Part shown: piece by piece, positions 55,982-64,000 of the stretch
How the letters are laid out: each line of letters begins with the position of its first letter
How positions within the stretch are numbered: the stretch's first letter is position 1
NCBI GenBank assembly: GCA_036245805.1
Contig: BTRK01000004.1
Coordinates: 1,364,001-1,428,000 of the forward strand
Length of the DNA stretch: 64,000 nucleotides
Direction of reading: 5' to 3'
DNA from: Pristionchus mayeri
Taxonomy: Eukaryota > Nematoda > Chromadorea > Rhabditida > Neodiplogasteridae
Translations under genes and position numbers: made by a program
Notes under the pieces: model-generated
Databases searched by the model: none
The model's input: the letters and a program-made list of their open reading frames with translations, nothing else
Told to the model about the DNA's origin: nothing

Positions 55982-58900
55982 CTACAAGACCATCCAGATG
56001 TTGTCCCTGTCGTTCTTGGCCGCTTCCAGCATGGCGCAGATGGCGTCAGCGATGAAGGCGGAGCGGTACTTCTGAAGGAAGTGCCCGTCGGGCACGAACT
56101 CGCACGTCACCGTACGACGACCGTCGGAGAGAAACGCCTGCAATGACGTCATTGCACTCCCATTGATCGTTGATCTCTACAGCTTGCATCGCCCCCTAAT
56201 CCCCTCTTTATATTCTCGCATTTCCTGTACTTGATGAAGCACCTTTATAGTGAACGATAAATAAAAATTAAAATTACAGAGACGCCTGATGCATCAAACA
56301 TGTATTAATTATATTTCCGATTCTTTCCACGATAAATCGTTCGCTAGACCCCACAGACTATTTTAATCGGCCACACCAATACGGGAAAAGTGCTCTATAT
56401 TCCATACTCTATTCTCACCACTAGCCTCATCATATTGACATCATGTTCATGTGAAGCAGACGTGTGAATATTATAAGGATATAGCCGAGAATAGTTTTTA
56501 CCATATCCTATTCAAAACAAAGGGTACTGTAGCCAGTCTTGGTAGGTCAAACTCGCAGCTCACCTTCTTCATCTCCGCACTCGCTGCTGCCTCTTCCCTT
56601 GGATCTGATGTTTTGCAGATCTACAAATGCACAATTTTAACTCTCCCGAACATGCAAACAATGCATTAATTTTGCAATGGAACTGGCCAAATTGGCCTGT
56701 AATTGCTCATTCAACCTCATCATCAACATGCATTATGTAGATAAGCATCTAAGTATATGTCCATGTCAATCAAAGCGATTTGGCAGGAAGATTGACGGGA
56801 AAACAATAAATAAATAAATATTCTCCTATTCTCGGGAACCCCTTTCAATGTGAGCACACAATTCGTTGCAAGATGTGCGGTAATATCACGCCATTCATGA
56901 GAAAATCGAGCTAGATTCGCCATTCTTGGGAATGGAGTGGGAATCGTAAAATGAGTTCTAACCGGTTTTGGCCACCCTGAGGCATGTCTGAGTCCCCTCC
57001 GAAGTCTTATTGTTCAGACTTCATTTTGGAGCTCCCTACGTAGGGTCGGATTCCGGCACCTCCCTCTTTGAGAGCAATTTTCTAGGTTACGGTGAAATAT
57101 AGAGTAAAAGTGACCTCTGTGTGACCCCCAACTCATTTTTTGAGCTCTATCGATATGTTGTCTGAATGTTCATTTTAAGGTCAGTACATTGCAGGTCGAT
57201 TTTCTCAAAAATGTAGGTCAAGCAGCAGCTCAAATTTGAACAGTAGATGCAGCTCAGCGAGAGCTTTCGAATGAGTGGCTTGCGAAAAAAAATGCGGGCA
57301 CGGTGGTGAGAGTTTCATCCTTTTAACTGCGTCCGCATCATTTAAACTTTATTTTACACAGACAATTTCATTCCACACCGCACTTTTCTGAGCGAGCGGC
57401 CAAAAATGATCGATCTTCAATCGATAACCCTGTTGAGAATTAACTTCAAACGATCCAGACGCAGTTAAAAGGATGAAACTCTCACCACCGTGCCCGCATT
57501 TTTTTCTCAAACCGCTCATTCGAAAGCTCTCGCTGAGCTGCATCTACTGTTCGAATTTCAGCTGCTGCTTGATCTACATTTTTGAGAAAATCGACCTGCA
57601 ATGTACTGACCTTAAAATCAACATTCAGACAAAATGGCCGACATAGATCGATAGAGCTCAAAAAATGAGTTGGGGTCACACAGAGGTCATTTTTACTCTA
57701 TCTTTCACCGTAACCAAGAAAATTGCTCTCAAAGAGGGAGGTGCAGGAATCCAACCCTACGTAGGGAGCTCCAAAATGAAGTTTGAGCAATGAGACTCCG
57801 GAGGGCACTCAGGCATGCCTCAGGGTGGCCAAAACCGGTTAAAACTCATTTCACCATTCCCATGCTCAGCTCGATTCTCTCATGAGAGGCGTGATATATT
57901 GCAATCATGCGCTTTAGTGGATACTCGTGGAACTATTTTTTCCCGCGCCCTTGGAAATTTTCGTGATATTTCAGCGTGATAATCTTCAGTAAAACATTCG
58001 AGAAGTCGAAAAAGATCAGCAGAAAAAAGGCACTCCCAGAATAATTCGCACGTCTATCCATCGATCACACGTGGGCAGGAATTGCTGCTGAGTTTGAAAA
58101 TAAGTTTGAAAATACCCAAAAACTAGGTGTGGAGGGCGCTATCCGAAAACCGGGAGGGTCATCCTGCTAGCGCCCACGCTTGCAATCGACTCACCAGATG
58201 GATGCGGTCCTTGAACTGGCTGCTGAACTCCCGCGAGATGTCCTCCTCGATGAGGAAGTCGTTGCCGGCGAAGGCGAAGAGCACGCGGATGTGATCCTTC
58301 CTGCACCATTTATGGATTATTTATGGAATGTAGACAGTGATGAGCTCCGGATCAGGATAGCAAGGGGCATCTCCCGATAAACAATCCACAAAAAAATCTG
58401 AAATCCATTCGCCGCATTGAACATGCGACAAACATACGCTAAAGAAACGCATGGAATGATAGCATAGTGCTTTGTCAATGCCAGATACAAGACAACCCGA
58501 GCGCCGTTTGAGCATGTTAAAGCCTATCACTCGTTGTGAGCGAGAAATAAATCAGCCTACTCTCCCCTCATTTCTCATGAACAGCGCTTAATGAGTTATT
58601 TTAGTAAAGGTCATAGATTATCGATCGAAGGTACAGTGCTCGTTTATCATAGCGGACATCGTTCACTAATCGATAATTCATTAGCAGATACCGTACTCGT
58701 TGATCATCTGCTGGAATGGTCCCTGTCCGTGCAGGGCGATGTTGGCCATCGTCTTGATCGAGTTCATCGCCACTCGGCCGGAGGAAGTGCGCAGTCCGAT
58801 CCTATGGTAGTCTGCAGAGACGCACATTTTATTATTTTAATATTTTATTTACGCCCGACCATGAAAATCAAAGTAATTAACGATTGAGACTCTCCCGAGT

Positions 58901-61104
58901 CACTGAGGGAAACGTTTGTGCCGATGCCGGGAATAGGCATTTGGAAAAAAGAACATACTGAATTGTTTTAGATGAATGTGATTAATGATAAGAGGAAAGG
59001 TTGAAGGCTTGAACTATCTCGTAGTGCAATACAATCAGCATGTTTTCATGAAATATGGGCAACTTTAAAAAAATGCCTTTCCACTCACACTTGTGCATGA
59101 TGTAGTGCAGGATGCCTCTGAGTGCCGGAAATCGTTCGTACGTGTTGTTGAGGAACTCGATTACTGAAATGGCATAAAAGTAGTAAGTGTTCCTTAAAAT
59201 CAAAAGGAAAAACACAGCTCGGCAAGTGTAATTATATTGCTGTTATTGGTGACCTACTGCTTCAGCAACACTATATGCCCCTTTTAGAATACGTTGGGAT
59301 TCCATTGGCGTAAGTAAACCAATGAAGATGAAACTGACTTGAAAAGGGCCGGATGCCTCTGTGTATCCGGAGGCCGGGCGAGTTGAGCAGAACGGTGCCC
59401 ACTGCTTTGCACTGCAAATATCGTTAAATATTTAAATCTGATACAGGTTTTGAATGATGCTCTTCGTATACCACACAGTTGTTAAACTGGCTAAAGTTAC
59501 CAAACACCCGTGAAATTATTTGAATTAGCGGCGCTAATTTAGCGCGTGTGCCTGATCACGCCTGTTCTCTTGCTATTTGCACAATCTTTCACACATTTTG
59601 CCGTTATAAAGCACACGCACGAATACAAATATGTTCACGGGTCTTGGGTAACTTTAAGATGCGCGCCACATCAATTGTACAAATAAACCAAATAGAATGC
59701 AACTATTCTTCATGCAAAGGAAAACTCGCACACTTACCGGATTCCTCGCACTCAGTTTGAGCGCATTCTCCGATCCTCGCGAGTGTCCCATGAAGACGAT
59801 GTTTTCCCTGAGGCCGAGGGTGGACATCAGCGCCTGGGAAGTAGGTGATTATGGCGATAAAAGTAAAGGTAAAGGTGCAGCCACGTCAGGCCACGCTATC
59901 GGGGGACGAATAGGCTAGGTGGTACAGTGTGGTGAGAACGACTACTGTTAGGACTAGGTAGCCCTGTTGTACAAAGCTGTGTTTCTAGGGAACGTTATTA
60001 TACTGGCATGATGATAATACTGGACAATCCACTATTATTGAGCTTCACACTCGGACAAACGATAAAACATAAAAAATAGAAGTAAAAATAAGATTACTAA
60101 ACAGGAAATTCCAAGCAATTCTGCAAACCTCAACGAATGCGTTCCTCTCCACATTCTCGTGAGTGAGTTCGGGAAGATCTGCAAATCGACATACTATTTT
60201 TAAATACTATCAATATAAATGTGATACCACGTTGAGTGGAATTCTCCAACACCTTACATCAGCGAACCGTTTATGAGTTGTTGGTAACGATAAAAGATGA
60301 AATGTTAAAGAACCTTGACTGATGCCGAAGCCGGGATAGTTGACGCCAATCACTCGAACACCCGCTTGCTGCAGTCGCGGAGTGATGTATTTCCAGTCCT
60401 GATAGAACATAAACAATAATTCTGCCAAAATAATTACCTTCGCATGTTTTAGATTCTTCCAATTTTAATAGCAACTCGGATCGATCAAATCCGGATCAAG
60501 TAACTTTTTTCAAAGTTCGTCAATTGAAGGATCGTGAAGAGTAAATGGCAAGTTCGATAACCGTCGAAACAGATTCAAAATGACATCACAAGAACCGCTC
60601 ACTTTATGCGATCCCGGCGAGCCATGCGTGGCTATTACGGTCCCCAGTGTGGACCCGGACGGCATCGTGTCCCGAAAAACGATGGTAATTATCACAATAT
60701 ATATTTACACGCAATATTTGCTTGGATAACTTATACTGATGAGTGTCTTAGAGTCAAATCAAAGAGCACACCTGATAGACTGCCTCGAGTGTGACGCGCC
60801 GTCCGATTTTCTCGTCTCCGGATGGATCAAACTCGACTTGTGCCGAGAAGAGCATCTGTTCCTTGTCCACGCAAGTCGACCGGCATCTGCGCAATCATAT
60901 ATGACTAGAGATAATGGCAGATAATTGAATGTAAAGGGAGTATCTTCGCAAACTGACCGTGCGGAGAACCTGACGGCCAGACCGCCCTTTCCCAACTCGG
61001 TAAGCCATCGGATACACGTCAAGCCGGGCCGGCTCATAGAGTAGCACCTGCGTAACAAGAAGAAATATACAAATAAGCGCAATAACATGCAGAAAATGTA
61101 ACAA
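55982..61104 (-). CDS. Alpha/beta hydrolase C, one splice acceptor altered
   Basis: Third hydrolase paralog. The start at 61104 gives a hydrophobic leader (MLHFLHVIALICIFLLVTQ) reading straight into YEPARLDVYPMAYRVGKG (to ~60960); alternatively an exon starts at the internal TTACGCAG. Then MLFSAQVEFDPSGDEKIGRR (~60772-60888), STLGTVIATHGSPGSHK (~60605-60671), VRVIGVNYPGFGISQ (~60316-60399), ELTHENVERNAFVE (~60130-60179), NIVFMGHSRGSENALKLS (~59741-59835), TVLLNSPGLRIHRGI (~59341-59411), ERFPALRGILHYIMHK (~59091-59164), SGRVAMNSIKTMANIALH (~58696-58812), IRVLFAFAGNDFLIEED (58195-58301), EEAAASAEMKK (~56565-56622) and FVPDGHFLQKYR to TAG 55982-55984. Triad: Ser (GHSRG), Asp (GNDFLIE), His (PDGHFLQ). 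The acceptor before 60671 reads TTTTTCGG where the paralogs have CAG (base 60673). Intron 56623-58194 hosts a family X foldback element. Confidence 0.8.
56205..56280. mobile_element. Short retroposon-like 3' end with (ATAAA)n tail, second copy
   Basis: CTTGATGAAGCACC then GTGAACGATAAATAAAAAT; same family as 49205-49302, here in a hydrolase C intron. Confidence 0.5.
56882..57898. mobile_element. Foldback element, family X, copy 2
   Basis: From AATATCACGCCATTCATGAG to GAGAGGCGTGATAT; internal blocks (GAGCTCTATCGAT, GCAGCTCAGCGAGAGCTTTC, AAAATGTAGGTC) match copy 1 at 19012-20050. About 1.02 kb. Lies in a hydrolase C intron. The family is therefore dispersed across unrelated genes. Confidence 0.85.
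59860..60000. other. Possible SINE fragment in hydrolase C intron
   Basis: GTAAAGGTAAAGGTGCAGCC, then AGGTGGTACAGTGTGG resembling an A-box region. No B box was recognised. Weak evidence. Confidence 0.25.
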
Positions 61105-62123
61105 TCGCGATTAATCGATAAGAAGCAAGCCAACTAGAAAACAATGAAGTTTTTTGGTGTATGTACCGTATTTTCTGTATTTACCCACTTATATTTTTCT
61201 CTTTTGCAGATCACTTTCCGGCTCTCGTCTGCGATCCATCCATCCAAAGAACAACTTATCGATCGATTGGAGTCCCTGTGACGGATCTCCTCCTCTGACT
61301 CCAAGTCTCTGATCTACCCCCGCCCTCCGTGACCTCTCCCCTCTCCTTAGATCGATTTATTCGCCACTCTTCCTCCAATCTCCTTCCACGCGCGCGCGGC
61401 TGACCTTTCGCTCCAATTTTCGTGAAATTTCGCGAAAAAACAGTTTTTTCGTATCTTTGACTTCACTTGTTCGATTCTGGGCTTCCTTAGGCTTTCCGTT
61501 CTTTCTGTTCGCTGTTGTGGTAGCATGCGTCTTTCTATTTGATGTGTCGCTTGTTTTATCTCTGTTCCTTACCAATTCGTCATCGTTCCGTACATCTTCC
61601 TTGGGTTAACTGGTCAACTGCAGGGTGCACCGTGCATGCCCTCCCGTCTAAGAAACTCGCCAAGACAACGACGTCCCACGCAAGACGGCATCTGCTCAAC
61701 CAAAGGCTGTTTTTGCATATTTTACGAAACCTTTGCGCTTTACCGTAAGCCGTAGTGCTAACTGCTCTGAATGGGTGGCTAACTGAATTACCTGAAACGA
61801 TTTTGATATCATAGTGCCGCGCCGCCCATCCTTTGATAATGACTGCGTAAGGCCGGTGGCGAAGCTCAACCATTCCGTAGCGAGTGGCGGCTGGTCCTGG
61901 CGCCTTCACTGGTGCCTAGTGTTTGCTCCGACGTGGGATTGGGCGCGACAGCCGCTCTGCCTTGTTGGCAGAGTGAGATGCCTCGTGACCAGGGCTCAGT
62001 AAGAGACCAACTCTCCCTTTCCGCTGGATCGCGCGGTAGTAAGATCACGAGCGACTTGTCCGAGAGCGCCGCCACCTACTAAGAGGGAGGGGAGATGCGC
62101 TGTAAAATGTTTGCATTTGGACA
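61105..62123. other. Upstream of hydrolase C; GC-rich unassigned block
   Basis: 61230-61440 is CT-rich. 61780-62100 is GC-richer and contains a clean hairpin, CTCTGCC-TTGT-TGGCAGAG (~61954-61973). The open minus-strand frame at 61580-61909 has no recognised motif. It could be more of the LINE next to it, or an unrecognised structured RNA. Confidence 0.35.
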
Positions 62124-62478
62124 TAATAATAATAATAATTTATCTACGCCCGAGGCGCGACGAAACAGTAAGGTACATGAGTGATCAAATAGCAAGGAAA
62201 TGGGAATTGACTCTCAGTAATTATTCAGTGTGAGAGAGTATGGCGATTAAGGGGTGGTTCAGTAATCGGCGCTTGAATACTCGTATGTTGGGGGCGGTTC
62301 GAATTTCTTCAGGGAGTTGGGAATACCATCTGGATGTTCTAACAGGAAAGGAATGAAATCTAGAAGTGCTAGTGGTCAGTTCGATATTGATACCAAATGT
62401 TGATGTTCGATCTCGCTGGTCTCGTTGAGGTTTGTATACATAGAATGACGAACGGGGAATAATAGTGGATCCAGTCAC
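62124..62478 (-). mobile_element. LINE 3' end (reverse transcriptase C-terminus, 3' UTR and ATT tail)
   Basis: The minus-strand frame contains SRFHSFPVRTSRWYS and QLPEEIRTAPNIRVFKRRL, the typical C-terminal FfpRT..WN.LP.ei..a.....FK..L signature of CR1/Jockey-like LINE reverse transcriptases. It is followed by GCCTCGGGCGTAGATAAA and an ATT microsatellite tail (62128-62143), the usual 3' end of these LINEs. 5'-truncated. Confidence 0.75.
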
Positions 62479-62562
62479 ATATTTATTGAGCTAATTAAAA
62501 TTGCTAGTCAATTCCATTTTATTTATTTACATAACGGAGTTAAGCACAGTTATCTCGGTCGA

Positions 62563-62715
62563 TGTTGCAGTGTCGGTTCTCTCATCCTGCAACTTTCGAT
62601 CGCGCACTTGCCTGCTCCAACAACCATGGTCTGGTCCGCAAGTACGACATCGACATGTGCCGTCGCTACTTCCGTGAGTACTCCAAGGACATCGGATTCA
62701 AGAAGCTCAACTAAA
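62563..62715 (+). pseudogene. rps-29: rps-29-like copy 0, N-terminal part divergent
   Basis: Reads [18 protein letters not shown], then [17 protein letters not shown] and [12 protein letters not shown] before TAA (62713-62715). The second half matches 40S ribosomal protein S29 (uS14), a ~56-residue zinc-binding protein. The first half is altered and the first Cys pair is incomplete. It follows a GTTGCAG acceptor. Upstream of the 242-bp array and its probable relative. Confidence 0.75.
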
Positions 62716-62832
62716 TCCTCGTCGCCCAGGTTTGTGCGCTCTATCCTGAATTACTATCGAAACAGATTATTAGAATTCTCGAGTGTAATTATTATTTTGA
62801 TCCTGTATGTGCCCTAATCTCCATAATTGCAG

Positions 62833-62971
62833 CACCGTATCTACGCTGGGATTCGCCAACATCTGGTTCTCGCACCTCCGCAAGTACGACCTCAACATGT
62901 GCCGTCGCTACTTCCGTGAGTACTCCAAGGAGATCGGATTCAAGAAGCTCAACTAATTCTTCGTCGCCCAG
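62833..62971 (+). pseudogene. rps-29: rps-29 fragment, array unit 1
   Basis: After an ATTGCAG acceptor the exon reads [36 protein letters not shown], stop 62954-62956. The start codon is CTG in place of ATG, and the ~20 residues between the two RKY motifs (with the first Cys pair) are missing. A GT donor follows at 62972, so each unit looks like exon plus 103-bp intron. Confidence 0.85.
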
Positions 62972-63074
62972 GTTTGTGCGCTCTATCCTGAATCACTATC
63001 GAAATATATTCTTGGAATTCTCGAGTGTAATTAATATTTTGATCCTGTCTTTTGCCTAATCTCCATAATTGCAG

Positions 63075-63213
63075 CACCGTATCTACGCTGGGATTCGCCA
63101 ACATCTGGTTCTCGCACCTCCGCAAGTACGACCTCAACATGTGCCGTCGCTACTTCCGTGAGTACTCCAAGGAGATCGGATTCAAGAAGCTCAACTAATT
63201 CTTCGTCGCCCAG
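63075..63213 (+). pseudogene. rps-29: rps-29 fragment, array unit 2
   Basis: Near-identical to unit 1, 242 bp downstream, with the same internal deletion and lost start. Confidence 0.85.
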
Positions 63214-63316
63214 GTTTGTGCGCTCTATCCTGAATCACTATCGGAATATATTCTTGGAATTCTCGAGTGTAATTAATATTTTGATCCTGTCTTTTGCCTA
63301 ATCTCCATAATTGCAG

Positions 63317-63455
63317 CACCGTATCTACGCTGGGATTCGCCAACATCTGGTTCTCGCACCTCCGCAAGTACGACCTCAACATGTGCCGTCGCTACTTCCG
63401 TGAGTACTCCAAGGAGATCGGATTCAAGAAGCTCAACTAATTCTTCGTCGCCCAG
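63317..63455 (+). pseudogene. rps-29: rps-29 fragment, array unit 3
   Basis: Near-identical to units 1 and 2; only single-base differences in the following intron. Confidence 0.85.
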
Positions 63456-63558
63456 GTTTGTGCGCTCTATCCTGAATCACTATCGAAATATATTCTTGGA
63501 ATTCTCGAGCGTAATTAATATTTTGATCCTGTCTTTTGCCTAATCTCCATAATTGCAG

Positions 63559-63647
63559 CACCGTATCTACGCTGGGATTCGCCAACATCTGGTTCTCGCA
63601 CCTCCGCAAGTACGACCTCAACATGTGCCGTCGCTACTTCCGTGAGT
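63559..63647 (+). pseudogene. rps-29: rps-29 fragment, array unit 4, truncated
   Basis: Same sequence as units 1-3 until GTGAGTA (~63647), where the array stops and unrelated DNA begins. Confidence 0.8.
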
Positions 63648-63859
63648 AGGAATGTTCAGTTTAACGCATTATTTACTGTTAAAAAGTAACTTCAAATCAA
63701 CTCAAACCTTTCAAGGGCGAAATACAGCTTGGATACAGCACTTTTAGCAAAGGCAAATACCATATTCGAAAGAGCTCGATGAGAGAAATCACATATCCAA
63801 AAAGCTAGAGAATCTTTTCCTACACTTTTGACTTAACCTACCTTAACCAGAACTCGGTT

Positions 63860-64000
63860 CAAAATCATTTTCATGACTCCTAATTTTTATAAATCGATAG
63901 AGCTCAAAAAATCATGCGGGGTACCTCCGGGTACATTTTCACTGAAATATGCACCATGAGCGCGATATACTCGGTCAAAGTTTAAGACTCAAGTTGAGTG
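63860..64000. repeat. Possible fragment related to family X foldback
   Basis: AATCGATAGAGCTCAAAAAATC resembles the ATCGATAGAGCTCAAAAAATGAG block inside the family X elements. The window ends before this can be tested. Confidence 0.3.

Noticed and set aside
62608..62817. Plus-strand frame [17 protein letters not shown]
   Set aside because: Out-of-frame reading over the rps-29-like copy.

Overview
The window is nuclear DNA from a nematode. The genes are split by many small introns (about 45-110 bp) with TTTCAG-type acceptors. Nematode-restricted chemoreceptor families dominate the first 46 kb, and several start codons sit just after a TTCAG-type acceptor, as expected for spliced-leader trans-splicing. 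A free-living rhabditid or diplogastrid (Pristionchus-like) worm fits; the genus is a guess. There are no bacterial operons, CRISPR arrays or phage genes. All gene models were spliced by eye, using exon frame, GT/GC-AG boundaries and alignment of paralogs inside the window.

Layout. 1-6.8 kb: the 5' part of an HSDL2-type short-chain dehydrogenase (minus strand, running off the left edge), then two tandem GNAT acetyltransferases (minus). 7.5-46.5 kb: a chemoreceptor cluster of about twelve seven-helix genes and remnants from several families: one plus-strand receptor (7.5 kb), one with a GPC motif (10-12.2 kb), an Srv type (13.7-15.8 kb), a tandem pair (16.4-20.7 and 21.6-23.4 kb), an Srt type (26.6-28.5 kb), three members of one unassigned family called family A here (29.4-30.9, 34.8-36.4, 39.5-40.2 kb), two Srd-like genes (32-34.2 and 40.5-43.8 kb) and one at 44.8-46.5 kb. 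Many carry nonsense codons, frameshifts or insertions, so the cluster looks like active birth-and-death evolution. 47.5-61.1 kb: three tandem alpha/beta hydrolases (minus), each with a Ser-Asp-His triad. 62.1-63.7 kb: a LINE 3' end and a tandem array of broken rps-29 copies.

Mobile DNA is dense and mostly palindromic. There is a 1.27-kb hAT-type foldback element with a perfect 8-bp target duplication, inserted in a receptor exon and itself holding a second foldback element. A 2.36-kb foldback element has arms of about 1 kb. Two copies of one ~1-kb foldback family lie in introns of unrelated genes. Two more ~1-kb palindromes, two mariner-like TIR elements, many ~100-bp hAT MITEs (one with a perfect 8-bp TSD), tRNA-derived SINEs and a LINE tail complete the set.

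RNA genes: a ~145-bp tandem array of nine tRNA-Pro(AGG) copies (the last degenerate) lies antisense inside one intron of the middle hydrolase, and a tRNA-Lys(CTT) lies in another intron of the same gene. An octamer, GTACGGTA, starts at least four hydrolase introns and recurs through that cluster.

The genes do not form one pathway. The receptor cluster would act in sensory neurons. The HSDL2-like, GNAT and hydrolase genes are metabolic or detoxification-type enzymes, the latter two locally duplicated.
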